The notes beneath the pieces were generated by a model. The model saw only the letters and a list, made by a program, of their open reading frames with translations. It had not been told where the DNA came from and did no database searches. A program made the translations under genes and the position numbers. DNA of 64,000 nt from positions 76,146,743 through 76,210,742 of the forward strand of contig CM071573.1 of NCBI GenBank assembly GCA_036426205.1, given 5' to 3'. Of the stretch, positions 46,553 through 56,980 are shown one piece after another. The DNA comes from Ascaphus truei (lineage: Eukaryota > Chordata > Amphibia > Anura > Ascaphidae). Position 1 is the first letter of the stretch. Each line of letters opens with the position of its first letter.

Positions 46553-46907
46553 TTATAGATATATAAAGTTGTAGAGGTAAAAGTCATTAATTATAATCTT
46601 AAAGTGCTGCGGGAAAGGTGATTAAATGTTATTTTTTACAGGAAAAATTCATTCTGTATTTAAAAAGGAAGGTATTTTGATATGAAGCGTTCTGAAGATT
46701 AGAGGCCTCATGCAGTAAGCACCAAGAAAGCACTCTCGGCAGGGGTTCAACATCGGCATGATTTTGGCGATTTGCCCTCGCAGTATTCAGGCCGAATCCC
46801 TGGCGAATCACTGCGAAAGCAACACGCCGAGTAGTTCTTTTGCACATTATTGTACTGTATGTGTTGGGGGGGGGGGGAATTTATGTTTTAATGTATATGT
46901 AGCCAGG

Positions 46908-48003
46908 TCTCCCCAGCACTCCAGCACCCCCCTCCCCTGGTGCGCGATCGCGGGTACCGCCGAGTCACAAGGCGGCCCCGCAAGACAATCGCGCGGGTGA
47001 GGGAGGTCAGGTCCCGGCTCGGGGGTTGCCGGGGACACGTGCGGCCGGTTGCCAAGGCCGCACGCGCGTTACAGGGCTCCCGGCGCTCTCGGACCCTTCC
47101 TTCAGATTCCACCAGGGGGAGCAAGCACGGTTATCTTCAACCATACGTTGACGCCGTAATAGATTCTTTGCTCTCTAAGGATGAGGATGAGATAGACTCT
47201 CTGTTCTATGATGAGGATGAGATAGACTGTCAGGGGATACACCCTAATGTGTATGTGCCCTGGCGAACGCCAGGAATGGAAGTTCTTGCACTAATGTGTC
47301 CCTGCTTGCAAGAAGCCTATAGCGAGGGAGCTACTTTGTCCCAGTTACCCTTGGACTTCAAGACCACTGAGGTGGATGGGGAACCGTGCATACAATGTTT
47401 TAGCCCCACCTGTGACTGTTCTAGAGGTGCACTTGCGTGGGAACCTAAATGTGATTGCTGCGGTGCAATTTTCTTGATGCCTATTGTACTCCAGCCTACA
47501 GAGCCAGCTAAGGAGCCAAGTGAACCCTTGGCGGAGAAGAGCGTGACCGCAGTGGAGGTACCGGAGCACGCCAGCTTCGTACCCACAACCACTGGCTGTA
47601 TTACAGAAGAATCTGGTGACTACCTTGCGGAGGATTCGATCATGATATCTTCCGGGGAAAAGGGGGAAGTCCCATCGGTGGCGATGCGCCTACCGGCGAA
47701 CCACCCCAGCGGTGATGCAGAGGAGTATCCCGATGTTGCGGACCCTGCTGTGGGCCCGTGTGCACTACGATGGTCAGTCAGACCTACTGCAGAGGTACCA
47801 TCGGTCCTAGGCTTGGGACCAGTACCTACAGACGACAAGGATGAGTCGACTGCCCCAGGGGTGCTTGGGGTGAGCCTCCAGGTGACCGCGGAGCACGATT
47901 GCTCCTTAAGTCTGGTCACCAGGGCGAAGGGCTCCCCTCTGCATCGCGTCCTGGCGGAGGTGTCCTCATTAGAAGGTAGCTGTCCAGAGAAGAGAGTGGA
48001 CCA
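46908..48003 (+). mobile_element. Probable LTR-retroelement segment (start only)
   Basis: TGTAGCCAGGTCTCC at 46908 resembles the sense start TGTGGCCAGGTTCC of the LTR at 28461-29701 (minus). It interrupts a repeat with TATTGTACTGTATGTGTT and a G run, also found at 57322-57350. From there the DNA is GC-rich until a TA microsatellite at 48004. No downstream LTR is seen. Confidence 0.45.
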
Positions 48004-48032
48004 GTTATATATTATATATATAAATATATATA

Positions 48033-48085
<53 letters not shown>

Positions 48086-48139
48086 CATACTTACCATGAG
48101 TTGCAACACGACATCAAGGGACAGCACGCAGATAAGTAA
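46940..48139 (+). CDS. Unassigned 399-codon frame, probably retroelement-associated
   Basis: This is the longest frame outside the CR1 element that is not made of tandem repeats. Residues 1-55 are basic and encoded by very GC-rich DNA, possibly LTR leader and not protein. From about residue 66 it is acidic, with KDEDEIDSL and YDEDEIDC repeated in tandem. Next comes a cysteine cluster (CIQC, CDC, then CDCC within about 25 residues, near 155-180) that could bind zinc. A Pro/Glu/Val-rich tail follows. The last 40 residues run through a TA microsatellite (IYIYIY), so the true C-terminus is lost. I recognise no family. The start codon is not determined. It lies downstream of an LTR-like start at 46908, which suggests a gag-like or accessory protein of an LTR element, but a host-derived exon cannot be excluded. 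Confidence 0.4.
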
Positions 48140-48224
48140 ATCAAAAATGTTCTATATTTGATAGAAGACCACAAAACCTATATATATATTATAAATATAT
48201 ATATAATTATATATATATATATAA
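48004..48224. repeat. TA-rich microsatellites flanking a short insert
   Basis: TA runs at 48004-48081 and 48181-48224 flank about 95 bp of other DNA. A and T tracts with occasional AAT breaks make the length uncertain. Confidence 0.85.
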
Positions 48225-48320
48225 TCAAAAATAAATAGATGATACCGGTCTGTGGCTAACGAAATGCTTTTATTTGTGCGAGCTTTCAAGATACACTGAT
48301 CTCTTCTTCCAGCGATGTTA
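48224..48320 (-). repeat. Retroelement tail, inverted copy of 46455-46552
   Basis: It has the same blocks read on the minus strand, with TTTCGTTAGCCACAGACCGG and GAAAGCTCGCACAAATAAAA. Together with 46455-46552 it brackets the unassigned 399-codon frame in inverted orientation. Confidence 0.55.
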
Positions 48321-48469
48321 CAATGAATAAAGCAAGCAAAAGCTATACTATAAACAGTGTCTATTGGAATGTTATCTGTGCTATTCTTGTTATTCTTATT
48401 ATTCTTATTATCTTATTATCTTATTATTCTTATTTATTCTTATTATTCTTAGTTATTCTTATAAGCCTG

Positions 48470-48790
48470 TCACGGTGAGATCATGGCAGGCTGTATAAGG
48501 TCACATAAATATATATAACAGATGATATATATTTATCACTAGGTCTGAACTGAAACGAGTCATAGATATAATAAAGTGAGTGTATTCCTAGGATAGGTGA
48601 ACACATAGAATAGTACAGTACAGACAAGAAGTACAACTTACTTAGGGGTTGGGGAATGAGAGTTAGATGTAGCATTTCTCTTTCAGCAATCAGGTATCAT
48701 TCAGGTTATATCAGGTAACCATACCAGCAAACGAAGATTAACCGCTTAACTCAATGAAGACTAAGCAAGGAATATGGGAACAGCAGTTTA
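48470..48790 (+). mobile_element. LTR fragment (same family as 49655-50427)
   Basis: It begins TGTCACGGTGAGATC and shares AGATATAATAAAGTGAG, TTCCTAGGATAGGTGAACAC and CAGACAAGAAGTACA with the LTR at 49655. Its right part is cut off by a TA microsatellite at about 48790-48895. Confidence 0.65.
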
Positions 48791-48903
48791 TATATATAGT
48801 TAATATATATAGATATATATTATATATATATTTATATATATATATTATATATCTATATATATATATTATATATATTTATTTATTATATATTAGTAATTGT
48901 TAG

Positions 48904-49156
48904 TGGTGGGTAAAAAAAGTGACAAAAAACCTCCACAGCAAAGCAATATAGCAAATGGAAAACTTTTACTGTATGCTCCTTTGCATGTCTTAGATCTGTG
49001 CATTCCTTCTGCAGTTGGAAGTGCTGTGTTCTGGGTGAAGAATGGTAAAGGCAGGGTTTGCAGACCTATCTAAGACATCCAAATGAGGCATACAGTAAAA
49101 TTTCCATTCGATATATGCTTGCTGTGGAGGGTTTTTGTTCACTTTTTTACCCACCA
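48904..49156. mobile_element. Foldback MITE, 253 bp
   Basis: TGGTGGGTAAAAAAAGTGA at the left is matched by TCACTTTTTTACCCACCA at the right. The arms continue inward with CCTCCACAGCAA/TTGCTGTGGAGG-like and TACTGTATG words. A half copy of the same family (right arm only) lies at about 49458-49517. No certain target duplication was seen. Confidence 0.8.
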
Positions 49157-49223
49157 TAAACTTAAACTAAGTTTGATAAAAACCCATCCCTCATTGCCTT
49201 CATTTTTGCACAGCCAGTCATAA

Positions 49224-49290
49224 AACCAACCCCCACCACTGATGAGACCTATAAGGTCAAACGGCTGTCTCTGTGGGTGGGTTACTGGTT
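49224..49290 (+). ncRNA. Hammerhead-ribozyme-like motif (core damaged)
   Basis: CUGAUGA at 49239-49245 is followed by a stem GACC-UAUAA-GGUC (49246-49258), then AAAC (49259-49262), the loop GGCU and GUC (49267-49269). That is the order of a type I hammerhead with a minimal two-base-pair stem III, and cleavage would fall after C49269. Flanking pyrimidine-rich (CCCCCACC) and purine-rich (GGGUGGG) strands can form part of stem I, but pairing next to the core is imperfect. The conserved G before AAA is missing, and that G is the general base of catalysis, so this copy is probably inactive. Such motifs are known from Penelope-like elements and retrozymes. Confidence 0.5.
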
Positions 49291-49589
49291 ATGCATCTTA
49301 ACCCTGGCTTTTCCAAAGCTGTGACAAGCAACAAGCTTAAGCCTATATGCGGGAACATATTGAATGGTTTTGAAGCAAAAGGTAGCACTTTGCATTCATT
49401 TCCCCAGAACTACCCTTGATGCACTGTGTGCTGGGGTTGATAATGGTGTGAAAGGCGGGGTTGCAGACCTGTTTAAGACTGCAAATGAGTCATACAGTAA
49501 AATTTCCATTTGCTATATATATATTATATGTATATATAAATTGTCTGAAATGTGTATGTTTCTAACTAACATTTGGATTCTTGTGACTG

Positions 49590-49654
49590 TAGCAGAGGTG
49601 CCAATTCCAGTCCTCAAGGGCCATCACACAGGTCAGGTTTTCAGGATATCCCTG
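49590..49654 (+). mobile_element. Palindromic MITE, left half, cut by LTR
   Basis: It has the boxes CCAGTCCTCAAGG, CAGGTCAGGTTTTCAGG and ATATCCCTG, and then stops where the LTR begins. The right half is not found after the LTR. Confidence 0.7.
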
Positions 49655-50427
49655 TGTGACGATAGCCTCCACGGTGCATTAATATTACACAAAAATAACT
49701 GGGTTTGAACTGAAATGAGAGTCTTAGATATAATAAAGTGAGTTATTCCTAGGATAGGTGAACACATAGATAATACACGTAACAGACAAGAAGTACATCT
49801 TATCTTGGGGTTGGGGAATTAGTAGTTTGATTGTGAGCATTTCTCTTCAGCAATCAGGTAATCATCAGATTATAATTGAAGAACTACCACACGTAACAAC
49901 TAAGGATATGTGGGGAACAGCAGTTTTTATAAACCTTTGTCCTCTCCTACCCAAACCTTAAGTAACCTGTGATTGGTTTCCCCATTATCTCCAGCCAATC
50001 TTTGATGGGGGAACACATTTTTAGGACAGAGGACCCCTGCTAGCTGACACTGACAGGACAGTAGAACTCTGGGTCTCATTTCTGTAAACCCCATAGCAAG
50101 GAGAATGCCAGCCATTCTACCCATCTGGAAGGTGATATGGGACACGGTTGGAGGATGCTCTGGCGGAGCCTCCTCCAGCCCTTCCTAATCATTCAGGGGA
50201 GGTGACAAGACCCTTTGCACAACCTTAAATCCCAGGCAGTTGGGGCGCCTCCTGGAGCCATTCGCTATCCTGGAGACAAGCGAATTTCCTCTGAGTCTTT
50301 GTTCATACCTTGTAAACACAGTATACATTAAACATCATAAATATAAACGTAATTTATAAACTCTCGCGTTTCTTTGGGTCTATAGAACGAGAACCTTCCC
50401 AGTTCCTCATGGCCGGAACTGGTGACA
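49655..50427 (+). mobile_element. LTR, Ty3/Gypsy-like
   Basis: It starts TGTGACGATAGCC and ends GGAACTGGTGACA. Near the end TTTATAAACTCTCGCGTTTC parallels TTTATAAACTTTCGTGTTC in the solo LTR at 473-1117, so they are related. It landed in the palindromic MITE at 49590. The MITE does not resume on the right, so this may be the 5' LTR of a decayed element or a rearranged copy. Confidence 0.65.
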
Positions 50428-51645
50428 CACATTATGATCCAAAAAAGCGACTTTGCCTAACGACCTATGAACCGGAGTCGTTACACAATGCACAGTAATT
50501 CAATTTTTTCATTTCAATACAACAATCTTCCAGCTACAAAAAGAAATCTCACAGCTTTTCACTGTAATCCCCATTGATAAAAACAATTGGCTTCTTCGCG
50601 TCCATAGACTTCAATGGTAAAGTGCGCCATGAAGGTCAATTGGGTTTCTCCTCCATTGAATTCTATGAGAAAAGTCCCCAACTTTCAAGGGGGTCCACAC
50701 CCCGTCTTGGTCCAGGCGTGGTCAAGGAATGGTACTAGTCAGTGATGCGGAGAGTGCTGCAGCACCCCAAACCTTATCGCTGGCCCTCCGAACCGGAGAA
50801 TTGAGTCCCCAAATACAGCATTTACACTTTGTCATTTTCTGAGTCCGCCTGGTTTCTGTCTTCTGCCGCCAGGCCGGCAAAGACCTCTGGCGCGACCCGT
50901 TCTTCTCTCTCGTTCACCCTTATCGGGTGTCCAGGATTTTGTTACCCGATTGTGTCGAGTTGGGGGTGACGCCTAAGGGACTAGGGGCAAAAAGAATTTT
51001 ATTCCTAGGGGCCCTATAACTGTTTATTTCCCACGCCACTTGACGTTGACCTTGACGTACTGATCAACAGCTCTCCTATTGAAAGGTATCCGCGTTGCGG
51101 TTTGGCTGTCTGACGGCACCCCCTTGTTCTTCGAAAGTTACCTGAGGAACCTCCATTGAAGTCGATGGGCCCATTGACTTTCATGGGAACCCGCCGCTCT
51201 CCCTCTCGGACGCCACCTGCTGGTCCTTTAAAGAACGGATAAACAACAGATTCCCATTAGAATGCATGGAGCCCTATGGCGGCCAATGGGAACTTCAAAA
51301 TGTGCCCGAAAAGGCGGGAACACTTCACACACAGACTATATCATTAAAGGACTCATTAACGCCTTGTGCTCCCCCGGATAGATTCTAGTGTGTGTGTGAT
51401 GACAGACACTGAGTAAACCATACATTACAATGGAACGGGGAACAGGACATACACATGTAAGCATGTCATTACAACGGGGTTCAAATACAACGTTTCTGGG
51501 TCTTAGCCCAGTTAACCCTTTGAACCTCCCATTTGATTTCAGGGGATGCGAATCGGGTGTACCCTTTAAATCTGAGCACCCCCTTTCTTCCTCTACCCCT
51601 GCTTCAAGCATTTGGCTCAATCAGTGCTCAGTCTTCGACTGATTG
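50428..51645. other. Unassigned, possibly decayed LTR-element interior
   Basis: It is richer in GC than its surroundings, with repeated words such as CATTGAA and CCCATTGACTT. No protease, reverse transcriptase or integrase block could be read in any frame. I cannot decide between decayed internal sequence and another repeat. Confidence 0.3.
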
Positions 51646-51690
51646 GCCTTAGCGGCTATCCGCTAAGGTAATGAAGCTGCATTAATGTAA
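51646..51690. repeat. Short palindromic repeat, copy 1
   Basis: CCTTAGCGGCTATCCGCTAAGG followed by TAATGAAGCTGCATTAATG is repeated identically at 59588-59630. The centre forms a hairpin. Confidence 0.7.
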
Positions 51691-51710
51691 ATCTTCCCAG
51701 AAGTGGACAT

Positions 51711-52012
51711 CCCAGCAAATTCATCACAAGGTCAGACCGTGCAATGCTCCGAGAAATTGCAAAAACCCCAAGAGTTACATCTCAGACTCTACAGGCCTCA
51801 GTTAGCATGTTAAATGTTAACGTTCATGACAGTACAATTAGAAAAAGATTGAACAAGCATGGTTTGTTTGTAAGGGTTGCCAGGAGAAAGCCTCTTCTCT
51901 CTAAAAGAACATGGCAGCACGGCTTAGGTTTGCAAAGTTGCATCTGAAAAAACCACAAGACTTCTGGAACCATGTCCTTTGGACAGACGAGACCAAAGTG
52001 GAGATATTTGTC
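51711..52012 (+). pseudogene. Tc1-type transposase, N-terminal half
   Basis: Translation gives KFITRSDRAMLREIAK, then NVHDSTIRKRLNKHGL, VARRKPLLSK and, after one frameshift, RLRFAKLHLKKPQDFWNHV and LWTDETKVEIF. These are the second helix-turn-helix, the RKPLL linker and the first catalytic aspartate (WTDETK, GAC at 51986) of Tc1 transposases. The sequence stops at 52012, so the second and third acidic residues (the D and E of DD34E) are missing. The inverted terminal repeats were not found. A Tc1 relic, not functional. Confidence 0.85.
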
Positions 52013-52327
52013 TAGAATTGAATAGGGAATTGTATAATTGATTTGTATTGTATTGTAATTGTTTGAGGAAATGGATTAATTGATTGATGCTAATTGTATT
52101 GATGTTGCTTAGTTTATATTTGATTTTCATGATGGCATTGCTGGCTAGGGGACATTGTTCATATTGTATTTTATTGTTACATATATTTTGCATAGTGTTA
52201 CATGATGCACAGATTAATTGCATCATGTACACACTCAATGCAATTGTGTGACATTTCATATACATTTGTGTAGCTGCTGTTTTCTTGGGGTATATTTACA
52301 ATGGCTGCTGGATTTATTTTAACTGCG
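52013..52327. other. AT-rich DNA between the Tc1 relic and the CR1 leader
   Basis: TTGATTG- and ATTGTATTG-like words are frequent. No coding frame or element end could be assigned. It may be the extreme 5' part of the CR1 element or host DNA. Confidence 0.35.
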
Positions 52328-52959
52328 TGTACTGATTGATCTGTGTGGTTGATTGAAGTGCTGATTGGTTAAAGTGTGTGCAGTTAGAATAGAAGGAAAG
52401 GGAAGTACTGGGTATACTAGCAGGGGTGGCTGTTTTTGGGGAGTGTGCAGTGGGTTAATCTATTTTTAAAGTGTGCTGTAATTTGAAGCCTGTAACTTTC
52501 CCCCCCCCCCCTTTCTCCTGCCTGAGGCAGAGTGGGTGTGGTTGGTTAATTGGCTGGCCTAACACACCTGCAGTGGGTGGGGTTAGTTAATTGATAACCT
52601 AACACACCTGGTGGGTGTCCCTATTTAAACAGAGGCTTCTAACGAATCCTGAGCTTGCTTGTACTGATTGATCTGTGTGGTTGATTGAAGTGCTGATTGG
52701 TTAAAGTGTGTGCAGTTAGAACCAGAAGGAAAGGGAAGTACTGGGTATACTAGCAGGGGTGGCTGTTTTTGGGGAGTGTGCAGTGGGTTAATCTATTTTT
52801 AAAGTGTTTAAAGTGTTTAAATGGTTGATTGAAGTGCTGGTGGGTTAAAGTGTGTGCAGTTAGAACCAGAAGCAGTTTGAACAAGGAAGCAGTTAAACAA
52901 GGTATAGTTTATTGAAGTACAGTTTACTGTTAGTACTTCTAAACTTCATAGTTGCTAGA
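52328..52959 (+). promoter_or_regulatory. CR1 5' leader with duplicated promoter-like unit
   Basis: A 147-bp unit at 52328-52474 recurs at 52660-52807 (period 332 bp), and a shorter third copy is at 52823-52872. All contain GGTTGATTGAAGTGCTG and AAAGTGTGTGCAGTTAGAA. Between them is a C run and CTATTTAAACAGAGG near 52620. Repeated 5' units are known as internal promoters in some LINEs, so this is a plausible promoter, but the function is inferred. Confidence 0.55.
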
Positions 52960-53965
52960 ATGAGCAGGATTGAAAATGCCACTCAATGCACATCTTGCCA
53001 CATGTATGTGCACTTGGAGCAGCTGTTCCAAGGAGCATACCGCTGTGAGAAGTGTGAGCAGGTGGTCTCTTTAGAATCAGAGATTGCTGATCTGAAGAGG
53101 CAACTTGCAATATTGAGGGACATTGGCAATCTTGAAAGGGAATTAGAGCTCCCTGAGCAGGCCCTTGCTTCGACTAGTGGTGCAGATGGTGGCGCTTTTA
53201 GTGATGAGCAGGTAGGTAGCTTAGTTGCTGTTAGTGAGGAGCAGGTAGGTAGCTGGGTGACAGTTAGAAGGGGAAGCAGGGGCAATAGGGAGAGGCAGGT
53301 CATTGCTGATACATCCAAATAGATTTGCCATGTTGAATGATGATATTGGGAATGTTGGGGCAGAAATGGCAAGGCTGGGAGATACTAATTCCTCTAGCAG
53401 CCAGGGGAATAGTTCCTCCAGCACAGTGGGGACTCAGGATGCTCAGATGCAAAGAAAGATTGTGGTGGTAGGGGACTCCATTATTAGGAAGGTAGATAGC
53501 GCAATCTGTTGCCAGGGCCGCATAAACCGAACAGTTTGTTGTCTCCCGGGTGCTCGGGTTTGGCACATTGCGGATCGGGTAGACAGATTGTTGGGAGGGG
53601 CTGGGATTGACCTAGCGGTTTTGGTACATGTTGGCACCAATGACAAAGTTAGAGAAAGATGGAGGGTCCTAAAATATGATTACAGGGATCTAGGCCAAAA
53701 GCTTAAGGCAAGGACCTCCAAGGTAGTATTTTCTGAAATACTACCAGTGCCATGCGCTACCGCAGGGAGACAGTCAGAGATCAGGGAGGTTAATGCATGG
53801 CTAAGAAAGTGGTGTAGGAAGGAGGGGTTTGGGTTTTTAGAGCACTGGGACTCCTTTTCTGAGAGGTGCCATCTATATTCTAGGGACGGATTGCACCTCA
53901 ATGAAGAGGGATCTTCTGTGCTAGGGGGGAGAATGCTAAAAAGGTTGGAGGAGATTTTAAACTAG
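52960..53965 (+). CDS. CR1-type LINE ORF1 (zinc-finger/coiled-coil plus SGNH esterase), one frameshift
   Basis: The likely start is the ATG of MSRIENATQ at 52960. Four cysteines in two CxxC pairs (CTSC and CEKC) precede a heptad-rich stretch (SLESEIADLKRQLAILRD) that should form a coiled coil. A frameshift near 53310-53322 ends this part. The second part, readable from 53303 to 53965, is an SGNH/GDSL esterase: VVVGDSIIR with the nucleophile serine (GDS near 53471), GTND (near 53633) and DGLHLN with the catalytic Asp and His (near 53885). This domain order is typical of CR1-clade ORF1 proteins, which bind RNA and form the retrotransposition particle. All catalytic motifs are present, so the frameshift is the only visible lesion. 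Confidence 0.85.
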
Positions 53966-54169
53966 GATGGAGGGGGGAGGGGAATGAAACAGATGATGAA
54001 CTAAATAGAATAGAGGCGGATACAAGGTGGTATGGAGGTAGAATGGGGGCAAGTGCAAGTTTGACAAGCAGTGAGATAACCATAGTAAATAGAGATAATA
54101 CTAGAAAACTTCTAAAGACTAAACCAAGTGGGAGCAGAAAGGAAGGAGCAGATAAGATAATAGTACAGG

Positions 54170-56980
54170 CTGAAAAAAAAACTTAAATGCATGCTTGCTA
54201 ATGCAAGAAGCATGACAGATAAAATGGGGGAGCTTGAATTAATAGCTACAAGGGAGCAGTATGATATCATAGGCATTACTGAAACATGGTGGGATGAAAC
54301 TCATGACTGGACAGTTAATTTAAAGGGGTATTCTCTTTTTCGGAAGTATCGAACAAATAGAAGGGGAGGTGGAGTATGTCTATATGTTAAACCAGATCTA
54401 AAACCTATTATAAGGGATGATGTCTATGAAGGGAATGATGAAAATGTAGAGACCTTGTGGATAGAAATTAGCAGTGGAGGTAAAAGTATAAAGAAAATGT
54501 TTGTGGGAATATGCTATAAACCACCAAATATCTGTGAGATTGAGGAAGCTAAAATACATTTGCAAATGGAGAAGGTATCAAAACTGGGTCATGTTTGCAT
54601 AATGGGGGATTTTAATTATCCAGACATAGACTGGGGCAATGAGATTAGCATTACAACAAAAGGAAACAGGTTTTTTTGGGGTGCTTAAAGATAATTATAT
54701 GACCCAAATTATTGAGGAACCAACCAGGAGAGGGGCAGTTCTGGATTTGGTAATATCAACCAATGTAGAAGTACTAACAAATATTCAAGTCCTGGAACAT
54801 TTGGGTAACAGTGATCATAACATGGTCTCATTTGAAATAAATGATCAAAAAACAGATTACTTGGGTTCAACAAAGACTTTAAACTTTAGAAAGGCAGATT
54901 TTAATAAACTGACGTCTAATCTAGTAGTAATACAATGGGATGATGTTTTTGCAGGGAAAAATGTAGAAGATAAATGGGCAGTCTTTAAAACATTGTTAGA
55001 AAAGCACACTTATCAGTGTATACCCTTGGGTAATAAGTATAAAAGAAATAAGTCAAAACCAATGTGGCTAAATAAACAGGTAGGGGAGGAAATGGACAAG
55101 AAGAGGAAGGCATTTAGATTCTTTTAGTCAGAAGGGACAGAGACATCGTATCAGAATTATAAGGAATGTAACAAAAATTGCAAAAGGGCAATTAAATTAG
55201 CAAAAATGGATAATGAAAAAAGGATTGCAATAGAAAGTAAGGTCAACCCTAAAAAGTTCTTTAAGTACCTTAATAACAAAAAATTGAGAAAAGAAAATAT
55301 AGGACCCTTTCAGTGTGAGATGGGTAGGCAGATTATTGGAGATAAGGAGAAAGCAGAGGTATTAAACAAATTCTTTGCGTCTGTGTTTACCAGGGAAGAA
55401 TCAAGTTCAATAGTAGTGCCACAGGAGGAAGCCACAACCTCCATATTAATGAACAATTGGTTAACTGAGGAAGAAGTTCATAAGCGACTTGAAAAAATTA
55501 AAGTAAATAAGGCACCTGGCCCCGATGGCATACATCCAAGAGTTCTCAAGGAGTTAAGCTCAGTAATAGCAAAACCATTATATTTAATATTCAAGGACTC
55601 CATTTCCACAGGCTCAGTACCACAAGATTGGCGTAAAGCAGATGTGGTGCCTATATTTAAAAAGGGAGCTAGATCACACCCAGGGAATTACAGACCTGTA
55701 AGCCTGACTTCAATAGTAGGGAAACTACTTGAAGGTTTAATACGGGATAATATTCAGGAATACCTAATGGAAAACAAAATTATTAGTAATAGTCAGCATG
55801 GATTTATGAAGGATAGATCATGCCAAACTAACCTTATTTGTTTCTTTGAGGAGGTAAGTAGGAATTTAGACCAGGGTAATGCAGTTGATGTGGCCTTCTT
55901 AGATTTTGCAAAGGCTTTTGATACGGTTTCACACAAGAGGTTGGTGTACAAAATAAAGAAAATTGGACTCAGTAATAATATATGCACCTGGATTGAAAAC
56001 TGGTTAAAGGACAGACAACAGAGGGTTGTCATAAATGGAACTTTTTCATGTTGGGCTAAAGTCGTGAGTGGAGTACCTCAAGGATCGGTACTGGGACCCC
56101 TGCTTTTCAACTTGTTTATTAATGACCTTGAGGTTGGGATCGAGAGCAAAGTCTCCATCTTTGCTGATGATACTAAATTGTGTAAGGTAATAGAATCAGA
56201 GCAGGATGTAATTTCTCTTCAGAAGGACTTGGAGAGACTGGAAACGTGGGCAGGTAAATGGCAAATGAGGTTTAATACAGATAAATGTAAGGTTATGCAT
56301 TTGGGATGCAAGAATAAAAAGGCGACTTACAAATTAAATGGAAATATATTGGGGGAATCCTTGATGGAGAAGGATTTAGGAGTGCTTGTAGACAGCAGGC
56401 TTAGCAATAGTGCCCAATGTCATGCAGTAGCTGCAAAGGCAAACAAGATCTTATCTTGCATCAAACGGGCAATGGATGGAAGGGAAGTAAACATAATTAT
56501 GCCCCTTTACAAAGCATTAGTAAGACCACACCTTGAATATGGAGTACAATTTTGGGCACCAATCCTACGAAAAGACATTATGGCACTAGAGAGAGTGCAG
56601 AGAAGAGCCACCAAATTAATAAAGGGGATGGACATTCTAACTTATGAGGAGAGGCTAGCTAAATTAGATTTATTTACATTAGAAAAGAGGCGTCTAAGAG
56701 GGGATATGATAACTATATACAAATATATTCAAGGACAATACAAGGAGCTTTCATCAGAACTATTCATCCCACGGGCAGTACAAAGGACTCGGGCCATCCC
56801 TTAAGGTTGGAGGAAAGGAAATTTCACCAGCAACAAAGGAATGGGTTCTTTACAGTAAGGGCAGTTAAAATGTGGCATTCATTACCCATGGAGACTGTGA
56901 TGGCAGATACAATTGATTTGTTCAAAAAAAGGTTGGGCATCTTTTTAGATGGGAAAGGTATACAGGGATATACCAAATAA
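54170..56980 (+). CDS. CR1-type LINE ORF2 (AP endonuclease plus reverse transcriptase), three lesions
   Basis: The endonuclease starts around KLKCMLANARSM (54176-54214), just after a run of A that may hide an earlier start. It keeps the asparagine of NARS, the glutamate of ITETWW and GDFNYPDIDW. After a frameshift at the T run near 54670 it keeps GNSDHNMV, the catalytic SDH. The frame is then open except for one in-frame TAG at 55125. The reverse transcriptase follows, with KAPGPDGIHP, NYRPVSLTS, FLDFAKAFDTVSH, SGVPQGSVLGPLLF and FADDTKL (near 56160-56180), so the catalytic aspartates are intact. A lost base near 56795 shifts the C-terminus, and RLEERKF...GIQGYTK follows to a TAA at 56980. 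Three lesions in about 930 codons mark a recent copy. Confidence 0.9.
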
